Under the pieces are notes generated by a model that worked only from the letters and a program-made list of their open reading frames with translations, ran no database searches and was not told where the DNA came from. This document shows, piece by piece, positions 1 to 8,981 of a stretch of 64,000 nt of DNA. Source of the DNA: Maridesulfovibrio zosterae DSM 11974 (GTDB taxonomy: Bacteria; Desulfobacterota; Desulfovibrionia; Desulfovibrionales; Desulfovibrionaceae); assembly GCF_000425265.1 (NCBI RefSeq), contig NZ_AUDC01000011.1, positions 1 through 64,000 on the forward strand, in the 5' to 3' direction. Position numbers and translations under genes: made by a program. Position 1 is the stretch's first letter; every line of letters begins with the position of its first letter.

Positions 1-1169
1 CAGCAGGACGAATTTTCATCCTTTTTACCCTGCCTATCCCAAAAAAAATGCACTTTGATGCGTCCGTACTTATCAGTCCAGATTTCTTCCCCGGCCTTAC
101 CTGTGACCACAGCAGTAAGCGGACCAGGAACTCGCGGTTTTGAAAATGTACTGACAGGACGATATTTAGTTTCTGCGGGAATGGCGGTAATGCCGTATCT
201 GCACTGCTCAGTGGAAGCTGAAATAGATAGCGCGGTAACTGCCCATTTGGCATTGATATCACGACGATCATGTTTTGTTACGGTAAAGGTTCCACCAGCG
301 CAGAGACCGGATGCCGGAGAGGAAGCAAAGAGAACCTTCTCGTTTGCTTCCAGCCCATCAAGCCTTCTACCAGCAATGGTTTCCCCTGTGCTTTTGACGG
401 TGTAGCCCGCAGGATATTCATATATCATCCGACTATTTTCCCCCGCAGCCGTTGAAGTAAGCTCTGTATCAGGGGTTTCAAAATTATAGTCACCTGTTCC
501 ATATTTTCCGGTAATAGTGCGTTGGGAAAGCGAAACATCAGTAATTTGCTTAGCAGGGATATTGCTTGCATTTTTAGCATGAAAAGTCAGCGAGTCCGCC
601 TGTTCGCATTCTGCAAAAGTATTGGCACTGTCTGCCAGTACCATAGTATGGGCACTGGATGTATGGGTGAAAAAATAAAAAATACCTTCCTCTTCCATCA
701 AACGGGAGACAAAGGCAAAAGCTGTTTCATTATATTGCACCGTATATTCGCGCGTGTCATAACTTCCAGTAAGTTTATCGCTTATGTCCGTATAACCTGC
801 ATCGTTGCAAATCTTTTTAACTATTTCCGGCACACTCATGTTCTGGAACACAGCGCAGTCCGCCTGCATGTTCATGAGCCACAGCCACGGTCGCAGCTCC
901 AGAGTGTAATGCGTGGCTTCAACTGTGCTAAGCCCCATGGTAAAGCGTGTTACCATTCCGTTGATATATCTGTTTGATTTTCCGCCCGGCAATTGAATAG
1001 CGACTGAAACGTCTTTACCTACTATAGAGGTAAAATCCAGTGCGTTATCTTTGCTGTTTGCGGACACAGAAAAGGTAAACGGCTCAGAAATAGCTTCCTG
1101 TCCGGTTATTGCGTCTAGGGTTAGTTTATCTTTTCCTAGGGGGGTAGTTAGGGTAGTGATGTTTGTCAT
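1..1169 (-). CDS. vgrG: VgrG spike protein of the type VI secretion system (partial, C-terminus beyond the window)
   Basis: The minus frame is open from the left edge to an ATG at 1169, so 389 residues of the N-terminal part are visible. The start reads MTNITTLTTPLGKDKL. It continues through the phage gpD-like region of the VgrG family, including YTLELRPWLWLM and the conserved stretch FVSRLMEEEGIFYFF, and reaches the gp5-like OB-fold entry (DKYGRIKVHFFWD) at the window edge. VgrG trimers cap the Hcp tube and carry effectors; a C-terminal effector extension cannot be judged here. There is no good Shine-Dalgarno before the ATG, and the gene begins only 39 bp after the stop of the glycosyltransferase fragment, in the same frame. 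Translation may therefore depend on coupling or on a cryptic upstream start. Confidence 0.95.
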   Translation of the reverse strand, partial: MTNITTLTTPLGKDKLTLDAITGQEAISEPFTFSVSANSKDNALDFTSIVGKDVSVAIQLPGGKSNRYINGMVTRFTMGLSTVEATHYTLELRPWLWLMNMQADCAVFQNMSVPEIVKKICNDAGYTDISDKLTGSYDTREYTVQYNETAFAFVSRLMEEEGIFYFFTHTSSAHTMVLADSANTFAECEQADSLTFHAKNASNIPAKQITDVSLSQRTITGKYGTGDYNFETPDTELTSTAAGENSRMIYEYPAGYTVKSTGETIAGRRLDGLEANEKVLFASSPASGLCAGGTFTVTKHDRRDINAKWAVTALSISASTEQCRYGITAIPAETKYRPVSTFSKPRVPGPLTAVVTGKAGEEIWTDKYGRIKVHFFWDRQGKKDENSSC

Positions 1170-1208
1170 GAGTGCGATGCTATCTAAGCCATGTATTTTC
1201 AGATTCCA

Positions 1209-1724
1209 TTACAAGGTTATATCCAGATTTTTTTTGAAATGAATATTAAAAGGCGCATTAATATTGGTTGGAAGAGGAGCTCCTGTTGAATATGTGTCAA
1301 AATCAAGATAAATTCCTCCTTTCGCATGAAGTGCCCATATACGTATTATATCACTTACTGCTCCATAATTTTTCCAATGTGTAAGCTCTTCATAGAGATG
1401 AGAAGGATTGCCCAATGCATGAAGAGTTGATATTGAGCGAATGTTTATAGCTATAAGATTTCTTGTATCATTTCTGAACACAATCAGCTTTTTAACACCA
1501 ATTATATCAGTAAGTGCTGTAACTCTTTCAACATTTGGATATTCGCGAAGAATGTTTGCAATTATATCTGCATTTCGTTCAATGTTTGAGGTGTTTGTCC
1601 ACAACCAAACGCCTTCATATTGAGGATTCTCCATAGCCCACTTTGCAAGGTTCCTTGCTTGGGGATTCGGAACTTCGTTCCCAACCCATATAAAATGAAT
1701 TTTATTGGGAATTATTGTTGGCAT
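1209..1724 (-). CDS. Truncated TcdA/TcdB-type (DXD) glycosyltransferase, candidate T6SS effector remnant
   Basis: This 171-residue protein begins with IPNKIHFIWVGNEVPN and continues with NYGAVSDIIRIWALHAKGG and IYLDFD. That is the N-terminal half of the sugar-binding GT-A domain of the TcdA/TcdB and GT32-like families, with the metal-binding DXD motif (DFD) intact. Family members normally continue for well over 150 residues after the DXD; here the frame stops about 30 residues beyond it. The DNA is visibly more A+T-rich than the tss genes on either side. The position between tssG and vgrG suggests an acquired effector gene, now probably a fragment. The start has only a weak GAG upstream. The family call rests on motifs; secretion and any target are inference. 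Confidence 0.65.
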   Translation of the reverse strand: MPTIIPNKIHFIWVGNEVPNPQARNLAKWAMENPQYEGVWLWTNTSNIERNADIIANILREYPNVERVTALTDIIGVKKLIVFRNDTRNLIAINIRSISTLHALGNPSHLYEELTHWKNYGAVSDIIRIWALHAKGGIYLDFDTYSTGAPLPTNINAPFNIHFKKNLDITL

Positions 1725-1825
1725 AGTTATATCTCATGCAGTTTATGTTATTAATATAATTTGTTATCATGTTTCTATCATTAAATCTGCGACTACCTTT
1801 TCAGGACAGTATATTAGATTTTTTA

Positions 1826-2809
1826 TTACACCCACCCCAACCACCCATCCCCACCAAACCCAAGCCGCATATCAATATGCTCGCCATCCTTAAGCAACAA
1901 TTCCACATTGCATTCCATACCTTCCCCCACGTAAAACCGTACAAGATCCAGTAACAAAGTTCGGCAGTTTCCCGCAGGACAAGGCAGAAAATTTTTATAT
2001 TGATCTGCCGTGAGCGGTCCGAGCACAAGAGTAAATCCTGAGGATTGATCCCATGCCTTATTGCCGAGCACCGCATCCTCGCCGAGCGTCTGATTCTGAC
2101 CGGACGGACCTATACGTGTCCGGTCTTCCGGCTCAATGGTCAGCCAGTCCCCTCGGAAAGGCACAACCTTTGCCGGAATCTCAAAATGATCTGCCACTAA
2201 CATTTCCAAACCGACAGCCGAACGAGGATGCATGGCAAAGAGTCCGGCATGCCGCAGAAGCGATGCATCAGGAACACCTGCCCCCCCCGGAGCTTCCGGA
2301 ACAGGAGATGTACAAAGCCCTTCTGTGCCCATCCCCGCAATAGCATAGGCGTACTTGGCAAAAGGACTTTCAGAAGGATGCGGGTCAGCTCCCCTTCCTG
2401 GATGCAGTTTAACAATCGCATTGTAGTACAAGGAAATAAGACGATTGTTGAATATATCCAAGAAATCTCGTAAACCCGTGTCACCAACACGAATGCGTTC
2501 CATTATCAGGTCTGTTACTGGAGCCGGCAATGGACCGTGGGCACCGGCAAGACCTATAAAATTAACCTGCAATGCAGCCTTCCCCGTTTCTGTTTCCGCA
2601 GCAGACAGCTCACTTGCAGGAAATGCCTGCGAGACTCTGGCTGTGAAACGGATAGTCTCATCCTCGGGACTGTCGGCGCACACATCTCCCTCTGTCAGGC
2701 TGCGTAGAATACGCACTGCCTGCCAGAAATCAAAACGCCACGGTTCCGTGTAGAGTCGTTCGTTTAAAGTACAGGCTGACATCCGGTTTTCGGCGGCCAT
2801 TGATACCAT
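1826..2809 (-). CDS. tssG: Type VI secretion baseplate subunit TssG
   Basis: The protein has 327 residues. The N-terminus contains EPWRFDFWQAVRILRSL, which is characteristic of the TssG (ImpH/VasB) family, followed by IRFTARVSQAFPASE and a typical C-terminal region. TssG works with TssE, TssF and TssK in the baseplate wedge on which the sheath and tube assemble. The start is at 2809, or possibly at 2800, which lies a better distance from the GGGAG; either way it overlaps the tssF end by 37 to 46 bp, so the two are translationally coupled. About 100 bp of AT-rich DNA separates its stop from the glycosyltransferase fragment. Confidence 0.92.
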   Translation of the reverse strand: MVSMAAENRMSACTLNERLYTEPWRFDFWQAVRILRSLTEGDVCADSPEDETIRFTARVSQAFPASELSAAETETGKAALQVNFIGLAGAHGPLPAPVTDLIMERIRVGDTGLRDFLDIFNNRLISLYYNAIVKLHPGRGADPHPSESPFAKYAYAIAGMGTEGLCTSPVPEAPGGAGVPDASLLRHAGLFAMHPRSAVGLEMLVADHFEIPAKVVPFRGDWLTIEPEDRTRIGPSGQNQTLGEDAVLGNKAWDQSSGFTLVLGPLTADQYKNFLPCPAGNCRTLLLDLVRFYVGEGMECNVELLLKDGEHIDMRLGFGGDGWLGWV

Positions 2810-4587
2810 ACTCCCTTGCGCCCGGCGCTTTTAAGCGTCAGCTGTGTAAAGGTGTTTACATTTGCATAAAGGCCGAAAAATCCATTTAAGACTGAGGCAA
2901 ACACGAACCCACTGCCTCCTGCAAAATTACTTTCCTCCAAAGTCAGCTCCATACATGTTCCGCGGACAAAACCTCTCCATGCCAGATTTCCGATTCTTTT
3001 AGCCACGGGTCTGCATTGTATATTCTTTACCCCCTGTATCTGCTGCTGTGACGGAATATCATCGTCTGCGGCATAAAGACGCAAAATTTCACGCAGAGCA
3101 TCTGTGGCTTGCGGACCATCAAGTGATAAGTGATTCAGGCTGAGATGTGAGATAAGACGCCACATGGCTGCGCCACCTATGGAGGGCGAACGCTGCTGTG
3201 TAGGCTTAAGAAGTAACCGGATATCACCCACTGGCATATTTATATCGCGATCAAGCAAAGTTTCAGCCTGCGCTGATGCAGCAAGATGACGGTTTGTGCA
3301 TAAAAGACGGGCAAATACAGTACGTGCTGGAGGACTCATCGGGTTAAAGTCCAGATCCGTGAATGACAGATAAACATCTGTGCCGGGTGTCCCTGTAAAT
3401 GCAGGAGAACGACGCATCAACCAGAAAAGACGGGCACGCTCCGCTATCATATGATGTGTTAAAGCGAAATACGGCTCTATGCGTAATGTTTCGGTTCTAC
3501 CAGGCTCCACGGCACTGACTGATTCAATAGAGTGAATCTCTGTTGACAGATTTCTCCTTGCATCAGCAATCAGACGATATTCGCTTTGCGTCTCATCCAA
3601 TCGAATCGGTTCAGAAATTTTCTCAAACAGATTTACCACAGGAACAGCTCCAGTGCGGAACATCGCACTGTTCACGACAGTTCGCCTTGCGGGAACTTGT
3701 GAGAGCGGGATAAGGATATCCACACTGTCAGAAGTGGATTTCAGTTGTTCTAATCCTGCAATATCAACAAAAAGAAATCGTTCAGGAAATGCAAAATATT
3801 CCTGAATCAATTGATAAGCGGGGTGAGAATAACTTCCACGCGGCAGAAGAAGTTCTTCAGGAGTGAATCCTACAGGCTTAAGATTTTTAGCTCCGAGAGA
3901 GAGAGGTGAAGCATCAGGATTATCGTGAGGGCTACGCAGGCAAACATCAAGCACGCCGGAAACAAGAGCTTCGTACAGTGGGAAAGTATCAAAACAATCT
4001 CCATGAAGAAAGATACGCAATGTGCTGAGTATGCAAGCAGAAAGAGGAACTCCTTGCCCACGCAGCCGCAACCGCAAAACAGTGGAAGCATGGGTTGCTC
4101 TGCCCTGAAAATTATACAGGGACGGAGGTTCAAAAACAGCTTCAACGACTGAAACAGGATATACAGTTACAGGCCATGCCGTGCTCCAGCGCAAGGTAAC
4201 GTCCCCGTCCTGTGCTGCGCAGTGAAGCTTGGTCCCTGCAGGGATAGTGTACCCGGAAGTTAAATCTCCTTTGTCCGGGTCAGGGGATAATTCCGCAATG
4301 CTCATAGATGGTACCGGACTTGTAAAATTAGGGTAGAGCATACCCAGCAACGTAGTAGAAACCTGAGGGATTTCAGCATCAATATTTCGGCGGATTCTTG
4401 CTGTCAGCCATGCAAAGGACTCGATAAGCCGCTCAGTAAATGGATCAGGAGTTATGTCCGGTCCCAGCTCCAACCGCCCTGCAATACGGGGATAGTGCTT
4501 TGCAAATTCCATCCCCGCCTTACGAAGATACGCAAGCTCACTTTGATAATAGTCGCGAACTCCTGCATCTGATTCATGACTTGCCAT
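2764..4587 (-). CDS. tssF: Type VI secretion baseplate subunit TssF
   Basis: This is a 607-residue protein of the TssF (ImpG/VasA) family. The N-terminus reads YYQSELAYLRKAGMEFAKHY, followed by ESFAWLTARIRRNIDAEIPQ and MLYPNFTSPVPSM, all hallmarks of the family. TssF forms the core wedge of the baseplate with TssG and TssE. I place the start at the ATG at 4587 because GAGGAG lies just before it; the longer reading from 4629 would sit inside tssE without a ribosome site. With this start it overlaps the tssE end by 14 bp. Confidence 0.94.
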   Translation of the reverse strand: MASHESDAGVRDYYQSELAYLRKAGMEFAKHYPRIAGRLELGPDITPDPFTERLIESFAWLTARIRRNIDAEIPQVSTTLLGMLYPNFTSPVPSMSIAELSPDPDKGDLTSGYTIPAGTKLHCAAQDGDVTLRWSTAWPVTVYPVSVVEAVFEPPSLYNFQGRATHASTVLRLRLRGQGVPLSACILSTLRIFLHGDCFDTFPLYEALVSGVLDVCLRSPHDNPDASPLSLGAKNLKPVGFTPEELLLPRGSYSHPAYQLIQEYFAFPERFLFVDIAGLEQLKSTSDSVDILIPLSQVPARRTVVNSAMFRTGAVPVVNLFEKISEPIRLDETQSEYRLIADARRNLSTEIHSIESVSAVEPGRTETLRIEPYFALTHHMIAERARLFWLMRRSPAFTGTPGTDVYLSFTDLDFNPMSPPARTVFARLLCTNRHLAASAQAETLLDRDINMPVGDIRLLLKPTQQRSPSIGGAAMWRLISHLSLNHLSLDGPQATDALREILRLYAADDDIPSQQQIQGVKNIQCRPVAKRIGNLAWRGFVRGTCMELTLEESNFAGGSGFVFASVLNGFFGLYANVNTFTQLTLKSAGRKGVWYQWPPKTGCQPVL

Positions 4588-5176
4588 TACTTTTCTCCTC
4601 TTCACTAAATGACGTGCTTTGTGCATCAAATGTCACAGGAAAAGAAAAGCTCATGCGCCCGGATACACCCTTTAAACGGGCTTCGATCTGTAAACCGACA
4701 CGAAATCTCTGCCCTGCCGTATCCTGCCCGGCAGCGTCTGTAACGGCAGCAGTACCGAACACCGGATTAGCTGAAGAGTATACCCTGTCTCTCTCTCCTT
4801 TGGCCAAGGCAACTCTGTGCAAAATTTCAGACAAAGGAACAGCTGAGACCTGCACATTCTCCAGCCGAGGCTCAAAGGCACTGATAGCACGAGCTACCAG
4901 CCTGGCAAGCTGCTCGGCGTCAACTTGTACCCCCGCAACTCTCCCTCCAAGATCCGGTAAGCCATAGTCAAGAACAGTCGGGACATCGCTTCCTTCAAGC
5001 CAGTCGGCCTGAGAAGCTCTAGTATTGAGAAGTTTGAGCACGTCCCGCAATACGATTCTCCGATAATCCTCAGACAGGCATGTCCTCTTGGGAACCGGCT
5101 CAGGCCCCGCATGCGGGGTGTCATCCACGAGCCGGTCCAGAAGAGGTGCTATGTATGTCGTTTGAATACGCTGCAT
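4574..5176 (-). CDS. tssE: Type VI secretion baseplate subunit TssE (gp25-like)
   Basis: This is a 200-residue protein with the gp25/GPW lysozyme-like fold signature: an N-terminal LLDRLVDD, a central LRDVLKLLNTR and VLDYGLPDL, and RAISAFEPRLENVQVS towards the C-terminus. It is somewhat longer than the usual 130 to 170 residues because of an insertion after AKGERD and a polar tail. TssE connects the baseplate wedge to the first sheath ring. It begins 6 bp after hcp and its end overlaps tssF. Confidence 0.9.
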   Translation of the reverse strand: MQRIQTTYIAPLLDRLVDDTPHAGPEPVPKRTCLSEDYRRIVLRDVLKLLNTRASQADWLEGSDVPTVLDYGLPDLGGRVAGVQVDAEQLARLVARAISAFEPRLENVQVSAVPLSEILHRVALAKGERDRVYSSANPVFGTAAVTDAAGQDTAGQRFRVGLQIEARLKGVSGRMSFSFPVTFDAQSTSFSEEEKSNGKS

Positions 5177-5182
5177 GATTCA

Positions 5183-5665
5183 CTACGATATTTCATTCGT
5201 TTCTAGAGAATGTGTAGCTGCTGCGGTTCCACTGGCGCCACCAACCTTTTTCTGCTGTTTGTATTCGTATTTAATCTTTCCGTAGTTCAAAGAAAGTGTT
5301 TCGACTGGCAAGTCTCCACCACCACTGACACTGTAATTGGAAATAATGACATCGTTCATGGTTAAGATCATATAGGCAACTACATCGCTTCCATCCATAC
5401 GGCAGGCTGTGAAAATCACTTCATCAATAGTGGTACCGTTCCACAAAGCTTTGCATATTGATGGGCTTGAGAGGTCAAAACGCTTTGACACTGAAAAATC
5501 AGAATGGTGTGCACGTGAAGTTGTTCCACCTCCCTCGGAACTGCGAATAGGTGATGTTGGTTGGGAAAATCCATGTGAAAACGAGTAAATCTCTATCTGT
5601 TTATCGTAGCCTTTAACCGTGGACTCTCCATCAATGTCCTTGATCTTCAAAAACATATTTTGCAT
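5183..5665 (-). CDS. hcp (tssD): Type VI secretion tube protein Hcp (TssD)
   Basis: The 160-residue protein begins MQNMFLKIKDIDGESTVKGY and carries the expected beta-barrel pattern of Hcp: IEIYSFSHGFSQP, then HSDFSVSKRFDLSSPSICKA, then the C-terminal ETLSLNYGKIKYEYKQQ. Hexameric rings stack into the tube that is expelled when the sheath contracts. AGAGGA upstream supports the ATG. It lies between tssC and tssE. A short Gly/Ala/Ser/Thr tail follows the fold. The symbol hcp here is unrelated to the hybrid cluster protein at 28362 to 29963. Confidence 0.95.
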   Translation of the reverse strand: MQNMFLKIKDIDGESTVKGYDKQIEIYSFSHGFSQPTSPIRSSEGGGTTSRAHHSDFSVSKRFDLSSPSICKALWNGTTIDEVIFTACRMDGSDVVAYMILTMNDVIISNYSVSGGGDLPVETLSLNYGKIKYEYKQQKKVGGASGTAAATHSLETNEIS

Positions 5666-5698
5666 TAGTGATTCCTCTATTCTCTTGCGAGGTTATGG

Positions 5699-7144
5699 TT
5701 AAGCTGCAGGCTGCGGTAGTTCGGCTACAAGACGAATACTGGCCGTGAGTTCTTCAAGCTGAAAATGCGGCCGTAAGAAAATAGTTGCATTATATACACC
5801 CGGCTTGCCCGGTACGTCGGTTACATCAACTCTGGCCTCACGCAGCGGATAACGTGCTTTGATTTCCTGACCTGCATCATCAGACAAAAGCACGTAATTT
5901 GATATCCACGTATTCAGGTAATCGGATACGTTTTGGGCAGTCATAAAACTACCGACTTTGTCACGCATGATAGATTTGATGTAGTGAGCAAAACGAGCTG
6001 CATTGAGCAGATATGGCAACACTGCGGAAAGCCTGGCGTTGGAATTGGCCTCGTCAGTATTATAGATCTTTGGTTTGTTAGTAGTCTGGCCCCCGAAAAA
6101 GGCCGCATAGTCGGTGTTCTTGCAGTATATCAACGGAAGAAAACCTAGATCAGACAATTCCTTCTCCCGCCTATCCGTAATCGCTATTTCAGTTGGGCAC
6201 TTAACGGCGATATCACCGTCATCAGTTTTAAAAGTATGAGTAGGCAGCCCTTCAACAAGTCCTCCGCCTTCCACTCCTCTTATGGCAGCAGTCCAGCCAT
6301 ACTTTGCAAAGGCTGAGGTTATACGCTGTGCCATAGCCCATGCGGCATTACCCCAAAGGTATTTCTTATGTTCATGACCATCCACATCCTCTACATAATT
6401 AAACTCTTCTACCGGCAGGGTATCCGGTCCATATGGCAGGCGTAATAAAACATGAGGCATAGCAAGCGTCACATACCGAGAATCTTCACTCGCCCGGAAA
6501 GAACGCCATTTAATTAGTTCTGAACTTTCAAACAGCTTAGTCAAATCACGAGGATTTGCGAGCTCAGTAAAACTGTCCATATCAAACAACTTGGGATCTG
6601 CACCGGTCAAAAGCGGAGTGTGCGCCGCCGCTGCAACATTCGAGAGTTTCTCTATCAGCGCCATATCCTGAGGATGCCTGCCGAATTCAAAATCATACAG
6701 GAGGCAACTGTAAGGCATACCGCCAAATGTTCCATACTCTTCTTCATAAACTTTTTTAAAAAGATTGCTTTGGTCAAACTCAACCGCTTTTTCAAGATCA
6801 GCCTGCAATTCCTTGCGCGAAATATTAAGAACGCGCAGTTTCAACATTTCTCCTGTCTCGGAATTTTTGACCAGATAATTCAATCCGCGCCAAGTGCCTT
6901 CAAGCTGTTTAAAATCAGGAGAGTGCAAGACCTCGTTAAGCTGTGTAGAAATCAACTCGTCAATACGCGCAATGCGATCAACCAGCATAGCTGCTGTATC
7001 TTCCAATGGCTCCATATCCTTTGAAAGCAGCTGGTTTGCCAACTCAGCAAGCATGGCCTTGGCATAAGGAACCTGCGACTCATCTTTGGCCATTTTTCCG
7101 TCATACAGACATTTATCAAGAGTACTTTTATTTTCAGGACTCAT
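5699..7144 (-). CDS. tssC: Type VI secretion sheath large subunit TssC (VipB)
   Basis: The protein has 481 residues. The N-terminal region holds LNEVLHSPDFKQLEGTWRGL, the centre LIGDYEFGRHPQDM-like sequence (here YDFEFGRHPQDMALIEKL), and the C-terminus ends with LRPHFQLEELTASIRLVAEL. All are diagnostic of TssC. It interlocks with TssB to build the contractile sheath. AAGGAG precedes the start, and tssB lies 26 bp upstream. Confidence 0.97.
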   Translation of the reverse strand: MSPENKSTLDKCLYDGKMAKDESQVPYAKAMLAELANQLLSKDMEPLEDTAAMLVDRIARIDELISTQLNEVLHSPDFKQLEGTWRGLNYLVKNSETGEMLKLRVLNISRKELQADLEKAVEFDQSNLFKKVYEEEYGTFGGMPYSCLLYDFEFGRHPQDMALIEKLSNVAAAAHTPLLTGADPKLFDMDSFTELANPRDLTKLFESSELIKWRSFRASEDSRYVTLAMPHVLLRLPYGPDTLPVEEFNYVEDVDGHEHKKYLWGNAAWAMAQRITSAFAKYGWTAAIRGVEGGGLVEGLPTHTFKTDDGDIAVKCPTEIAITDRREKELSDLGFLPLIYCKNTDYAAFFGGQTTNKPKIYNTDEANSNARLSAVLPYLLNAARFAHYIKSIMRDKVGSFMTAQNVSDYLNTWISNYVLLSDDAGQEIKARYPLREARVDVTDVPGKPGVYNATIFLRPHFQLEELTASIRLVAELPQPAA

Positions 7145-7170
7145 TATGAACTCCTTTTAGGCCTGGATTG

Positions 7171-7809
7171 TTATGCTTTTTCAGGCTTGCTCTTACCAGC
7201 CTTATCCTCATCTTCCTTCTGTTCCGGTTCTGGCGCTGCAGATTCTACTGCATCATCAGCTTTTTTTGAATCCTTCGCGCCTTTCGCCCCCTTAGCTTCT
7301 TCCTTTTCTTCCGACCCAGCCATAGCCAAGTCAGCCAAAGTCTTAAGTTCACTTTCATCCCGAATAAATTCCTGCATCAATTTATCCAATTCATCATTGC
7401 CATCAAGTTTTCCAAGCAAATCTACCAAGCGCTGCCTTGAATCGAACAATGACTTAAGAGCGGGTACTTGTTTAACAACGTTAATGGGCAGAAAGTCATC
7501 CATTTCCTTAAACTTAAGCTCCAAATTCAGGTTTGCAGGATCGTCACCCAACTTGTTAGGAACTTGAAAGGCAAGTCGCGGGGCGGCTGAAGCCAAGACC
7601 TGATCCACGTTATCTCGATCCACAAAGACAAACTTGCGTTTCTTAAGCGGAGGAAGTGGCTCTTCCGGCTTGCCGGAAAGATCCGCCATCATACCGACAA
7701 CAAAGGGTAACTGCTTCATGACTATGGCCCCACCTATCTCCACATCATAGGTGATCTGGACTCTAGGAGGTCGAACCCGTCCCAATTTTTGTTGAGTGCT
7801 TTCGGACAT
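7171..7809 (-). CDS. tssB: Type VI secretion sheath small subunit TssB (VipA) with a charged C-terminal tail
   Basis: The first 165 residues match TssB: PPRVQITYDVEIGGAIVMKQ, PFVVGMMADLSGKP, then FKEMDDFLPINVVKQVPAL. It forms the sheath protomer with TssC. At 212 residues it is longer than the usual 160 to 180. The last 45 or so residues are a low-complexity run of Lys, Glu, Ala and Asp (KGAKGAKDSKKADDAVES and on), likely disordered. An AGGAG eight bases before the ATG supports the start. Confidence 0.96.
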   Translation of the reverse strand: MSESTQQKLGRVRPPRVQITYDVEIGGAIVMKQLPFVVGMMADLSGKPEEPLPPLKKRKFVFVDRDNVDQVLASAAPRLAFQVPNKLGDDPANLNLELKFKEMDDFLPINVVKQVPALKSLFDSRQRLVDLLGKLDGNDELDKLMQEFIRDESELKTLADLAMAGSEEKEEAKGAKGAKDSKKADDAVESAAPEPEQKEDEDKAGKSKPEKA

Positions 7810-7866
7810 GTTTAGTTCTCCTTTTAAAGGTTGTTTTTCTGGGCAACGACATGCCCCCGGACTTAC

Positions 7867-8961
7867 CTATGACAGATTATCCCCCTCGGGGATGCCTAGC
7901 AGGGAGAGTATGCTATTCAGAGAATGGTCTTCACCCACTAGCTCCCCGAGCAAGTCGGCCAGCGGCATCTGCCCCCACGATACAGCCCGTTTGACTAAAT
8001 ACGCAGTCGGGCTGTGCGGCTCCGTGGCTAGAAGGTAATCGGCAGCCTTATTTAAAAGGAGGTAAGCCTCCTGACGGCTGGTGATTACAGGTCCTGAAGT
8101 TGCACCCTCTTCAAGGATATCAACAGCTTCCACGGTTTCATCAGTTGTCACTGTATAATTTCCTTCCTTGTGCCATGTTTGCGTGCGGATAAGAATGGAC
8201 TGGAGCATTTCTCGCAAAAGTCCAAAACCGGGAGAATCCTTACCGCACAGAGTATCCAGTAAATTCTCTAAGACATTTAGTTTCGTCAGACATTCGGCAA
8301 GGTCATTAATCAGGGTTTCGTAGAACAAAACGGAGGTCGAGCCAGCAACTTGATTGATTCCCTCCCGGGTTGCTTTTCCTTCCCGCTCTGCTTGGGCAAG
8401 AATAGCTTTATCCCGCACACCGATATGCTCTAAATATTCAGCTTCCGCCCAATCAGCATAGGTATAGGTGCGCCCATGGTGTATTTCAGGCTCAGTAATA
8501 GCTAAAAATTTAACTCGTTCTGCCAATACCGCATTCATCCAAAGAAACGGGGCAGTTCGTTTATCAATATCGCCATCAGGCAAGGGATGTACCGAATCCC
8601 AAAATGTTTTGGTCATTTCCAGTATCAGGTTCAAACCGTCATACAGCCCTTTTGCTCCATAAAGACAAAATGAAGCTTCCGTGAGCCATGCAGCTATCTG
8701 CAGATCCTTACTTGAAGTTGCGAGAGCGTCCTCACATAATCTAAAAACTTTTGGCCAGTCGGCCCGCTTAAGTTCTCGGGTCCACACCCCTCGGGGCAGA
8801 TTTATATCTTCTTCGCGGCGTGCATCCTTAATCGCATCATAAGTCTCTGAATAGATAAGATACTCACCACATGGCGAAGTCTCCGACAGAGGAGAGAGGA
8901 GCAACGACAAATTAATTTCATATTCCGTCCCGCTGGACGAAGTAAATGTATAGTTTTCCAT
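7867..8961 (-). CDS. tssA: Type VI secretion protein TssA (ImpA N-terminal domain)
   Basis: The 364-residue protein has an ImpA_N region in its first half: LSPLSETSPCGEYLIYSETY, then RGVWTRELKRADWPKVFRLC and DLQIAAWLTEAS. The C-terminal half carries TSRQEAYLLLNKAADYL and PTAYLVKRAVSWGQMPLADL, as usual for the family. TssA acts at the baseplate and tube end during assembly. The ATG at 8961 is preferred because AGGAG lies five bases before it; the longer reading to 9006 would overlap tssM and lacks a ribosome site. There is a 20 bp gap after tssM. Confidence 0.92.
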   Translation of the reverse strand: MENYTFTSSSGTEYEINLSLLLSPLSETSPCGEYLIYSETYDAIKDARREEDINLPRGVWTRELKRADWPKVFRLCEDALATSSKDLQIAAWLTEASFCLYGAKGLYDGLNLILEMTKTFWDSVHPLPDGDIDKRTAPFLWMNAVLAERVKFLAITEPEIHHGRTYTYADWAEAEYLEHIGVRDKAILAQAEREGKATREGINQVAGSTSVLFYETLINDLAECLTKLNVLENLLDTLCGKDSPGFGLLREMLQSILIRTQTWHKEGNYTVTTDETVEAVDILEEGATSGPVITSRQEAYLLLNKAADYLLATEPHSPTAYLVKRAVSWGQMPLADLLGELVGEDHSLNSILSLLGIPEGDNLS

Positions 8962-8981
8962 GTAAACTCCTGCCTTTACTC

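Noticed and set aside
55-405. Plus-strand reading frames at the left edge
   Set aside because: They are the complement of vgrG, whose minus frame encodes recognisable family motifs across the whole stretch.
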